Positions 7,998-14,692 of a DNA stretch of 34,693 nucleotides are shown here, piece after piece. The position numbers and the translations under genes are program-made. The notes beneath the pieces are model-generated. The model searched no databases, was not told the origin of the DNA, and saw only the letters and a program-made list of their open reading frames with translations. The first letter of the stretch is position 1, and each line of letters opens with the position of its first letter. This stretch comes from an uncultured beta proteobacterium (GTDB taxonomy: Bacteria; Pseudomonadota; Gammaproteobacteria; Burkholderiales; Burkholderiaceae_B), in assembly GCA_903894155.1 (NCBI GenBank), contig CAITPF010000415.1, positions 1 through 34,693 of the forward strand, given 5' to 3'.

Positions 7998-8363
7998 ATG
8001 AAAAAGATAATTGCGGTAACCTGCCTGGCTCTGGCCAGCGCTTCAACCGCCATGGCACAACAGCCGCCAAAGGCCTCGACGACCACGGCGCAATACGTTG
8101 CAATGTGCCAACAGCGCACCGATCTGGCGGCGCAGAATTTCTGCCATGGGTTCGGCCAGGGCGTGTTTGAAACCTACCTGGTCTCGCGTCATCCCCAGAA
8201 AGCCCCCCCGTTCGTCTGCGCCGAGGCCAGTGGTTTGACGCGCCAGGATCACATTGACGCCTTCATCAAGTGGACCACCGCGAACGAAAAGTACAACCAG
8301 ATGTCGGCCGCAGACACGATCCTGCGCTACCTCGGCGAAACCTATCCGTGCAGAAAGGGTTAA
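7998..8363 (+). CDS. Exported four-cysteine protein, Rap1a/Tai-like
   Basis: A 121-residue protein with a clear Sec signal peptide (MKKIIAVTCLALASASTAMA, residues 1-20). The mature part has four cysteines, Cys37, Cys49, Cys74 and Cys118, spaced as in the Rap1a/Tai superfamily: an early Cys, FCHGFGQGVFETY, FVCAE followed by a polar helix, and a terminal YPC. Some members are periplasmic immunity proteins for type VI secretion amidase effectors, but many sit alone with no effector, as here. The cysteines probably form two disulphides. The start follows AGGAG with proper spacing; an in-frame ATG at 7941 would precede the signal peptide. An immunity role is not supported by the neighbours. Confidence 0.65.
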   Translation: MKKIIAVTCLALASASTAMAQQPPKASTTTAQYVAMCQQRTDLAAQNFCHGFGQGVFETYLVSRHPQKAPPFVCAEASGLTRQDHIDAFIKWTTANEKYNQMSAADTILRYLGETYPCRKG

Positions 8364-8419
8364 GCGTTCACACGCCGACCCCCTAGCCGAATGAATTCAG
8401 GAACATCAGGAGTCTCACG

Positions 8420-8653
8420 ATGAAAAAAGCATTGATGATTTTGCCGCTCTGCGCAGCGCTGACCCTATCCGCCGGTTGCTCCAACATGACCGGATCCCAG
8501 CAGTCGACACTTTCGGGCGGTGCGATCGGCGCTGCCGCCGGTGCAGGCATCACGGCGATTGCCGGTGGCAACCCGATCTGGGGCGCTGTCGGTGGCGCGG
8601 CGGTCGGCGCGCTCGGCGGCTACCTGTACGACAAGAACAAAACCAGCAACTAA
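8420..8653 (+). CDS. Small glycine-zipper lipoprotein
   Basis: A 77-residue lipoprotein with a signal peptide ending in LSAGC, Cys20 being lipidated. The mature part is almost entirely a glycine-zipper hairpin: GGAIGAAAGAGITAIAGG, a NPIW turn, then GAVGGAAVGALGGYLYD, ending in a charged KNKTSN tail. This is the YMGG-like or osmotically inducible lipoprotein pattern of the outer membrane. It lies 56 bases after the Rap1a-like gene on the same strand with its own AGGAG, so the two are probably cotranscribed. A terminator follows at once. The precise role is unknown. Confidence 0.85.
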   Translation: MKKALMILPLCAALTLSAGCSNMTGSQQSTLSGGAIGAAAGAGITAIAGGNPIWGAVGGAAVGALGGYLYDKNKTSN

Positions 8654-8665
8654 TGACTCAGGTCG

Positions 8666-9895
8666 CTAGGCCCCGCGCTTAGGCGCGGGGCGGTTTTTCC
8701 AGCGACGGTGCACCCACCACCACTGCTCAGGGTGGAGCACGATCGCCAGTTCAAGCGCTGCGTTGTAGGCCCGTGTGTTGCGGGATATCTCCGCGCCCAC
8801 ATCCTCATCCACGATCGGCTCCAGTGCGGGCCAGAACTTGAGCACGTGTGTGCCATCGGGCTCGCGCCATGACGCCGCCGGCATAACAGGCGCCCCCGTG
8901 GCGAGCGCGATCAACGCCATGCTCTTGTAGGTACCCGCCGCCTGGCCGAAGAACTCGACCTCAATGCCTTCCGGGCGGCGCGCGTACTGGTCGAAGGGGA
9001 AGACGATCGCATCGCCCTTCTCGATCGTTGCGACGATTTCCTCCAATGACCCCCGGCGCCCGACAACGCCAAAGCCGGCCTTGTTAAAGCGCCGTGTCAG
9101 CAGATCGCTGAGCCACTTGGGCTTGATCGGCCTGCGCAGGAAATGGATCCGGCCCTTGACCTGCGGAAAGTGCTCGATCCCCGCAACGGTAGATACCTCG
9201 AAATTCCCGAAATGCCCCGTCAGGATCAGGACTCCCCGGCCGGCGTGAAACGCCTCGGTTAATTCAGGAACGCCCTCGACGCGCACCATCTCGCGCTTGC
9301 GGCGCTCTGATAAAAACCGGAACGCAATGAGCTCGCGCAGCAGCGACAACAGGTGGCCGTAGTGCGCCTGAGCAAGACGCACGATCTGATCTTCGGAAAC
9401 GTTGCCGCCATAGACGCGCCTGAGGTTTTCCAGGATCACGCGGCGACGGTAAGGAAGCCACCGGTAAATGAGCCGGCCTCCCCAGGTCGTCGCGACGACG
9501 CACGGCACCTTGAGGGCCACTGCGGTGGCGGAAGTCGCCGAATGGCTGAGCGATACCTTGATTGACTCGACCAGGTGCCGCCCGAGGACGACCTGCGCAG
9601 CGGGAGTCGACACAATGTGCGGTGCGCCGTAGGCATCGCGCACGACGGAAAAATCCATCGCCGTGATGATGTTGAGCGCCGTCTCACGCGGAAAAAGCTT
9701 CAGGCAGGCTTCCTTGGCTGCGAAGCGCGCAGCGAGGCTTGCTGCGCGGCCTGGCCCGTCGCCCGCGTCGTTGATTTCCTGCGCCGAAAAAAGCTTGCCG
9801 AGGTCGCCAGGCAGCGCGTCGATCAGCCGCTCGATGCGCCCGATGTCGACGGTATCGACCGCGCAGCCGTCTGGAAGTGAATCGGCCACGGCCAC
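8666..9895 (-). CDS. AcpS-type phosphopantetheinyl transferase fused to LpxL-type acyltransferase
   Basis: A 409-residue two-domain protein. Residues 1-125 resemble holo-ACP synthase: VDTVDIGRIERL (Asp17), ARFAAKEACLKLF (Glu62, with Asp17 the expected Mg2+ ligands) and VSLSHSATSATAVAL. Such a domain would put phosphopantetheine on the operon's ACP. Residues from about 130 to the end are a lysophospholipid/lipid A (LpxL/HtrB) acyltransferase with the H-x4-E motif in TGHFGNFE, a conserved R-R-G block (GVVGRRGSLEEIV), a FPFDQYARR segment and the terminal EQWWWVHRRWKNRP. Neither domain looks truncated. A GTG at 9895, 12 bases after the upstream stop, is the only reasonable start and suggests translational coupling. 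It is the last gene of the FAS-like operon and probably moves the finished acyl chain from ACP to an unknown acceptor at the inner membrane. Confidence 0.88.
   Translation of the reverse strand: MAVADSLPDGCAVDTVDIGRIERLIDALPGDLGKLFSAQEINDAGDGPGRAASLAARFAAKEACLKLFPRETALNIITAMDFSVVRDAYGAPHIVSTPAAQVVLGRHLVESIKVSLSHSATSATAVALKVPCVVATTWGGRLIYRWLPYRRRVILENLRRVYGGNVSEDQIVRLAQAHYGHLLSLLRELIAFRFLSERRKREMVRVEGVPELTEAFHAGRGVLILTGHFGNFEVSTVAGIEHFPQVKGRIHFLRRPIKPKWLSDLLTRRFNKAGFGVVGRRGSLEEIVATIEKGDAIVFPFDQYARRPEGIEVEFFGQAAGTYKSMALIALATGAPVMPAASWREPDGTHVLKFWPALEPIVDEDVGAEISRNTRAYNAALELAIVLHPEQWWWVHRRWKNRPAPKRGA
8670..8697 (+). terminator. Rho-independent terminator overlapping the convergent gene's 3' end
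   Basis: Stem GCCCCGCGC (8670-8678), loop TTAG, stem GCGCGGGGC (8683-8691), then GGTTTTT. It ends the Rap1a-like/lipoprotein transcript and lies inside the last codons of the minus-strand AcpS-LpxL fusion gene, whose stop is at 8666-8668. In the minus direction no T-tract follows the stem, so it should act mainly rightward. Confidence 0.8.
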
Positions 9896-9907
9896 GCCGT
9901 CACCGGC

Positions 9908-11179
9908 TCAGGCAACCGCGCGCAGCAGCAGCGCGGCGTTGGTGCCCGCGAAACCGCGACACAGCACCAGGACGACGTTTGCGCGCGACGCCCGGGTATC
10001 GGCAGAGACGTTCAGACCGGCGCAGGCAGGTGCGATTTCGCCGAGTGTCGCGATCCCCGGCACGACGCCACGGCGCACGGATTCGAAACCGAGGGCTGCA
10101 TCCAGCATGCCGGATGCCGCAAACGGATGACCGACCGCCCATTTGAACGCGGTGACCGGCGGCATCTTGTCGCCAAATATGGTCTTGAGCGCCCGGGCTT
10201 CCGAGGCATCCGATTGCTCGGTGCCGTTCCCGTGCGCGACCACCATGCCGACATCATCAGCCGCCAGGCCGGCATCATCGAGCGCCGCGCGAATGGCGCG
10301 CACAAGGCCATCGCCGTCATCGCGGATCGCAAAAATGCCTTCGCCTTCGGAGGCGTCGCCGCCTCCGAGATACTCGCCCAGGATCGTCGCGCCGCGCTCT
10401 CGGGCGGAAGCTTCGGTTTCCAGGACAAACGACCCCGCGCCTTCGCCAAGGATGCAGCCATTGTGGCGCGCATCGAACGGGCGCAGAACGTCGCGACCCA
10501 GCAGCCCGACGCGATCGAGATAGTGCATCGTCTGCGGCTCGATGGGCGCATCGTGCCCTATCGCGACCATGCGATCAGCCTGGCCTTCACGCAGCGCCCA
10601 GGCGCTTTCGATCATGGCCAGGATGCCGCTCGTGGTGTGGTTTGTGATGCAGCCGTTCGTACCCTTGAGCTGGTGGCGAATGCTGACATGGCAAAGCACG
10701 TTGTTCGGCAGCGAACGCAGCAGCCACATGGGATTGACCATGTTGGGCAACTCGCTGCCAAAGGCGTTGAGGCTATCGCCTGTCTCGGCCATGAGCGGGA
10801 AGAAGTCATAGTTGACCTCGAACGCACCGCCTCCCGAGCCGACAATGCACCCGGTCTGGTCAGAGTAGATAGCGCCCTGCGCCTCGCCAAGCGCTTCGCG
10901 CCAGGCATTCAATCCGGCCTGGTCGATGGCCTGGCCGCCTGCGTAAATCCCGAATACGTCCGAGCGGCGCACCAGCTTGAGCAGCTTGCGATCGCCCAGT
11001 AGCTTGGCGCCGTTGTAATCCTTGAGCTCGGCCGCAACCTTGCATGTCCAGCTGGAGGCATCCCAGGCTTCGATTGGCGCAACGGCGGATTGGCCGCCCA
11101 CGAGCGCATCGACGATGTCGCCCGGCGTGGTGCCCGAACCGCAGATGGCGGAATATCCCGTAATGACGACGCGAGTCAT
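9908..11179 (-). CDS. Ketosynthase-like chain-length factor lacking the active-site cysteine
   Basis: A 423-residue thiolase-fold protein of the beta-ketoacyl-ACP synthase family. At the nucleophile position the usual T-A-C-A-S/T-G reads N-H-T-T-S-G (180-185), so the cysteine is Thr182. Both active-site histidine regions persist (VVAHGNGTEQSD and KWAVGHPFAASG). A ketosynthase without its cysteine next to an intact one is the hallmark of a chain-length factor (KS-beta) in type II polyketide, aryl-polyene and related systems, where the pair form a heterodimer. The ATG at 11179 lies five bases after the intact ketosynthase's stop; a longer upstream frame exists but overlaps that gene. Chain-length control is inferred. 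Confidence 0.88.
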   Translation of the reverse strand: MTRVVITGYSAICGSGTTPGDIVDALVGGQSAVAPIEAWDASSWTCKVAAELKDYNGAKLLGDRKLLKLVRRSDVFGIYAGGQAIDQAGLNAWREALGEAQGAIYSDQTGCIVGSGGGAFEVNYDFFPLMAETGDSLNAFGSELPNMVNPMWLLRSLPNNVLCHVSIRHQLKGTNGCITNHTTSGILAMIESAWALREGQADRMVAIGHDAPIEPQTMHYLDRVGLLGRDVLRPFDARHNGCILGEGAGSFVLETEASARERGATILGEYLGGGDASEGEGIFAIRDDGDGLVRAIRAALDDAGLAADDVGMVVAHGNGTEQSDASEARALKTIFGDKMPPVTAFKWAVGHPFAASGMLDAALGFESVRRGVVPGIATLGEIAPACAGLNVSADTRASRANVVLVLCRGFAGTNAALLLRAVA

Positions 11180-11184
11180 GGCAA

Positions 11185-12498
11185 TCACCGTCCTGAGGCC
11201 ACAAGGGCCGCGGTTTCTTCGGGATGACGAAAAGCGAGGCAGCTGTTGCTTCCGCCAAATCCAAGCGAATTGGAAAGCGCCAGGCGGATACGCTGATCTC
11301 GTGGCACATCCCGAACGACATTGACATCGCAATCCGGATCAAGCTGCTGCAGGTTGGCGTTGGGAGGCATCTGGCCGTGCTGGATGGCCAGCGCGCAAAT
11401 CCCCGCCTCCACCGCGCCCGCGGCCGCAATCAGATGGCCCATGACGCTTTTGGTGGAGCTCACGCCAACCACCTTGGCGCGATCGCCGAAAACCGCATTG
11501 ACCGCCGCGCATTCGCTGCGATCGTTCATGGGGGTCGACGTACCGTGCGCGTTGATGTAATCGATGTCGTCGATGCTCGCACCGGCATCGGCCATCGCCC
11601 GGCGCATCGCCTGAATGGGGCCATCGCCCGACGGATGCGAATCCGTAATCCGGTAGGACGAGAGCGAATTGCCGTCGCCCGCGAGTTCGGCGTAGATCGT
11701 CGCGCCGCGCTGCACGGCGCTTGTCCACTCTTCCAGCACCAGGACCCCGGCGCCCTCGCCCAGCACGAACCCGTTGCGCGTGAGGTCAAAGGGGCGACTG
11801 GCGCGCTCAGGGGTGTCGTTATCGGACGAAACAGCCGAAAGCAGGCAAAAGCCGGAAAGGCCGACAGGGGAAATCATGGAATCGAACCCCCCGGTCAGAA
11901 CGCGATCGGCCACGCCACGACGAATCAGGCGCATCGCGGTGCCGACGGCCTGCCCGCCCGAAGCGCAGGCGGTATGGACGGTGGATGCATAGCCGCGAAT
12001 GCCAAAACGACGCAGCAACAGGGACACGCCCGCGGTCGACAGGCTTCGGCTGAACGCCATGACATCATTGGCCACGGGCGCATCGAGGATGCGATCGGGG
12101 ATGAGTTCCCCCTCGGGCGCTGCCGCGCGCTGGATCGCGGCGATCTCGTCGTGCGCGACCGTCATCATGCCGGCCCCGACAACGCAGCCCCAGCGGGTCG
12201 CATCGTTTGCGGTCGGCCGGATTCCGGCGTCGGCGATCGCCTGATCCGCCGCCGCAAGGGCAAACCGATGGGCGCGGCTGGCGTATTTCAGGAGCTTGCG
12301 GTCATCGATGGGCGGCAAGTCATCAAAACCTTTTACCTCGGCAGCGATGCGGGTCGAAAACCCGGAGGCATCGAAAATGGTGATCGGCCCGGCGCAGCCA
12401 CGCGCGGACTTCAGGCGCGCCCAGGTCGAGGCGGCATCCAGGCCGGCGGGCGTCACCAGCCCGATTCCGGTGATCGCGACGCGACGTCGTGCAGTCAT
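11185..12498 (-). CDS. Beta-ketoacyl-ACP synthase, intact KS-alpha (FabF-like)
   Basis: A 437-residue condensing enzyme with the complete Cys-His-His set: Cys178 in HTACASGGQAVG, His318 in INAHGTSTPMND and His355 in SVMGHLIAAAGAVE, plus Lys350. It would extend an ACP-bound chain by decarboxylative condensation with malonyl-ACP. The start ATG at 12498 overlaps the dehydratase stop by four bases (ATGA). The next gene is the cysteine-less homologue, so the two probably act as a KS/CLF heterodimer. The protein also reads as a FabF, but its position in an operon with its own ACP, dehydratase and phosphopantetheinyl transferase argues for a dedicated pathway rather than housekeeping synthesis. Confidence 0.92.
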   Translation of the reverse strand: MTARRRVAITGIGLVTPAGLDAASTWARLKSARGCAGPITIFDASGFSTRIAAEVKGFDDLPPIDDRKLLKYASRAHRFALAAADQAIADAGIRPTANDATRWGCVVGAGMMTVAHDEIAAIQRAAAPEGELIPDRILDAPVANDVMAFSRSLSTAGVSLLLRRFGIRGYASTVHTACASGGQAVGTAMRLIRRGVADRVLTGGFDSMISPVGLSGFCLLSAVSSDNDTPERASRPFDLTRNGFVLGEGAGVLVLEEWTSAVQRGATIYAELAGDGNSLSSYRITDSHPSGDGPIQAMRRAMADAGASIDDIDYINAHGTSTPMNDRSECAAVNAVFGDRAKVVGVSSTKSVMGHLIAAAGAVEAGICALAIQHGQMPPNANLQQLDPDCDVNVVRDVPRDQRIRLALSNSLGFGGSNSCLAFRHPEETAALVASGR

Positions 12499-13376
12499 TG
12501 GGTTTCTCCGGTATCCGGCTCGAAAAACATCTTCGCGCCGGCAATAATGCGGCCATCGGCCTTTGCGCCGACCTTGACCACGATGGGCTCGGAATCCTCT
12601 TCGCCTGGCTCGCCGGACTCCGCAGTGAGATCCAGCGAGGCGCCAGGGGCGGTGAAGGCCCTGACCTTGAGATTGGTGATGCGTGTGACGCGCACGGGCC
12701 CACCCGCCAGTTCCGTCGCGATGCGCTGCGCCAGCTGGAGCTGCGCATTGAGCAGCAGCGTCGCTGGAAAAACTGGCCTGAGCGGGAAGTGATCTTCGAA
12801 AAACGGTGCCGCAGCGGGCACGGCGAGACGGCATTCCAGTCGCCGGGCGATCTCATGGGATAGATCGACCAGAGCGGGTGCGGGCACGCCGCCGAAAGCG
12901 CCGGGTGCGCGACCGACGCCATGCAGGACCTGAAAATCAGCCTTCAACGCGGCCGGGGCATCAAATTCGGCAATATCGAGCATCGATCCGAGGGTATCCA
13001 TCAGTTCGAGCACCAGGTGGCCCCCGACGAGCGCACGCCCGCGGTAGGTGATCGCTTCTTCGTCGCAGGATTCGATATCGACCTGCAGCTCAAGGGTGTC
13101 GCCCGGACGGGGAGCCGAATGGATGCGGGTGTCGCCAGCCAGCGCGGCGACCGGCCTGAGCCGGAAGTCGACCGTGGACATCGCAACCCAGGCTGCCAGT
13201 TGGCCGATGGCCTCGGCCACCAGACTGACCGGAAAGCGCGAGGCGCTCACCGGTATGGTGTAGAGCCCGCAGGCTCGCGCAATGCCGTCGATGAGCGTGA
13301 TGCGATCGACGAAGGAAAATGCAGCGAAACGACCAGCGGGCGAGGCCTGATTTACCCCCGCCACGCCCAACCCCAT
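12495..13376 (-). CDS. Double hot-dog 3-hydroxyacyl-ACP dehydratase-like protein
   Basis: A 293-residue protein that looks like two FabA/FabZ hot-dog domains in tandem. The N-terminal half carries RFPVSLVAEAIGQL (47-60), matching the FabZ helix with its catalytic acid as Glu55, but the histidine position (41) is Ile. The C-terminal half carries EDHFPLRPVFPATLLLN (194-210), matching the FabZ strand with its catalytic His as His196, but the acid position 14 residues later is Asn210. Together the halves hold one complete His/Glu pair. The start at 13376 shares one base with the ACP stop (TGATG). It should dehydrate 3-hydroxyacyl-ACP between the FabG and FabL steps. A binding-only role cannot be excluded. 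Confidence 0.8.
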   Translation of the reverse strand: MGLGVAGVNQASPAGRFAAFSFVDRITLIDGIARACGLYTIPVSASRFPVSLVAEAIGQLAAWVAMSTVDFRLRPVAALAGDTRIHSAPRPGDTLELQVDIESCDEEAITYRGRALVGGHLVLELMDTLGSMLDIAEFDAPAALKADFQVLHGVGRAPGAFGGVPAPALVDLSHEIARRLECRLAVPAAAPFFEDHFPLRPVFPATLLLNAQLQLAQRIATELAGGPVRVTRITNLKVRAFTAPGASLDLTAESGEPGEEDSEPIVVKVGAKADGRIIAGAKMFFEPDTGETQ

Positions 13377-13804
13377 CAACCCGCCGCTTGCGCCGCGCGC
13401 TGCGCGCGGATCACGAGCTTGCAAAAGGTTTCCGGCGTATAGAGGCGCGCGATCTGGTCGACGCGCATCGGGAGTTTGAAGCGATCTTCAGGGATCTCGG
13501 CCAGGTATTCGCGCAAACGGGCCAGGCCTTTTTCGGTCAAAACGCCACCTTGTTCGAATTCTTCGACGGGCATTTCGCCACGGACATCCTCGATAATCTT
13601 GCCGCGGGGCACCTTGATCTTGAAGGCGCGCTCGAGACGAAACACCATATCGAGAAAGTCGATCGATTCGGCGTCGAGCCCTTCAATCAGGGACACGTCA
13701 AGCTTGATGTCATCCGCGTCGCAGCCAAGCGCATCGGCCATCGTTTTCTGGACGGTGGGAAACACCGCCATGATTTCTTCCTTAGAGATGACTTGTTCAG
13801 CCAT
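13376..13804 (-). CDS. Acyl carrier protein with C-terminal extension
   Basis: A 142-residue carrier protein, nearly twice the length of AcpP. Residues 8-80 form the ACP four-helix domain with the phosphopantetheine site GLDAESIDFLDMVFRLE, Ser47 being the attachment residue (DAES in place of the usual DSL-type context). The remaining 60 or so residues (FEQGGVLTEKGLARLREYLA, then MRVDQIARLYTPETFCKLVI) look helical and have no place in a standard ACP. A GGAG site precedes the ATG. The gene lies 124 bases after fabG, the only sizeable gap in the operon, so it may have its own promoter. It would carry the growing chain between all enzymes of the cluster. Confidence 0.93.
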   Translation of the reverse strand: MAEQVISKEEIMAVFPTVQKTMADALGCDADDIKLDVSLIEGLDAESIDFLDMVFRLERAFKIKVPRGKIIEDVRGEMPVEEFEQGGVLTEKGLARLREYLAEIPEDRFKLPMRVDQIARLYTPETFCKLVIRAQRAAQAAG

Positions 13805-13928
13805 GACTTACTCCGTGTGGTAAGGGCAATAGCGCTCGCGCGCTGCCGGGGATGGCAACGGCAAGGCGAGCCAGTACGCCAGATCAATTAAAGCCACTCA
13901 TTTTACCCCAACAACGAGGGTTCCCTGC

Positions 13929-14687
13929 TCAGTCCATCTTGAAGCCGCCGTCCACGTACAGCACCTGCCCGGTGATGTAGGTGGCCATGTCGGAGGCGAG
14001 GAATGCGACTGCGCTTGCGACCTCGGAGGCCAGGCCGTAGCGCTTGAGCAGGATTTTTGCCCTGACCTGGTCATCGGCCAGGTCCCGAACCTGCTGGGAC
14101 ATTTCGGTCTCGATAACCCCCGGGGCCACCGCATTGACCTGGATTTTGCGCGGAGCGAGTTCGACCGCCAGGGCGCGGGTCACGGCATCGACCGCCCCCT
14201 TGGACGCCGCGTAGTTGGCCTGGCCGCGCCCCGCCTTGCTGCCGGCAACGGAGGACAGGTTGACGATACGGCCCGCGCGCTGGGACATCATGAAGGGAAT
14301 CACCGGCCGGGTGACGTTGAACAAGCCCCCGACGTTGGTATCAAGGACAGCGGAAATCTCCTCGTCCTCCATCGCCGCGAGCAGGTTGTCGCGCACGATG
14401 CCCGCATTGTTGACGAGGATGTCGATGCGCTCGCACCGGTCCGCGACGGATTCGACCGCCGCGATGCATGCCGCGGAATCGGTCACGTCCACCTGCAGGG
14501 CGGTGGCCTTGCCGCCGGCGGCCCGCACCGTGGCGACCACCTCGTCGGCCGCAGCAGCGTTGCCCCGGTAGAAAAAAGTCACGTCTGCGCCCTGCGCCGC
14601 CAAAAGCTCCACAATGGCCCGCCCGATACCGCGCGACCCACCCGTCACGATGGCGATCTTGCCTTCCAGCCCGGATTCAAATGCCAT
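13929..14687 (-). CDS. 3-oxoacyl-ACP reductase, FabG-type SDR
   Basis: A 252-residue short-chain dehydrogenase. The nucleotide-binding motif is VTGGSRGIGRA (14-24), followed by NNAG at about 93-96. The catalytic set is Ser145/146 in VNLSSVAGS and Tyr159-Lys163 in NYAASKGAV (Y-x3-K). The C-terminal VAPGVIETEM and YITGQVLYVDGGF are typical of FabG. It would reduce 3-ketoacyl-ACP with NADPH. The ATG at 14687 lies five bases after the stop of the upstream enoyl-reductase-like gene; a longer upstream frame only overlaps that gene. It fits the ketoreduction step of the operon. Confidence 0.92.
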   Translation of the reverse strand: MAFESGLEGKIAIVTGGSRGIGRAIVELLAAQGADVTFFYRGNAAAADEVVATVRAAGGKATALQVDVTDSAACIAAVESVADRCERIDILVNNAGIVRDNLLAAMEDEEISAVLDTNVGGLFNVTRPVIPFMMSQRAGRIVNLSSVAGSKAGRGQANYAASKGAVDAVTRALAVELAPRKIQVNAVAPGVIETEMSQQVRDLADDQVRAKILLKRYGLASEVASAVAFLASDMATYITGQVLYVDGGFKMD

Positions 14688-14692
14688 GATGA

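Noticed and set aside
7998..8363. A type VI secretion effector/immunity pair
   Set aside because: The protein resembles Rap1a-type immunity proteins, but no amidase effector or T6SS gene is nearby; its neighbours are a lipoprotein and a SlyB-like protein.
11224..12792. A 522-codon open frame antisense to the intact ketosynthase and dehydratase genes
   Set aside because: Its sequence is low-complexity Arg/Ala/Gly/His-rich with no domain and lies opposite genes with intact active-site motifs.
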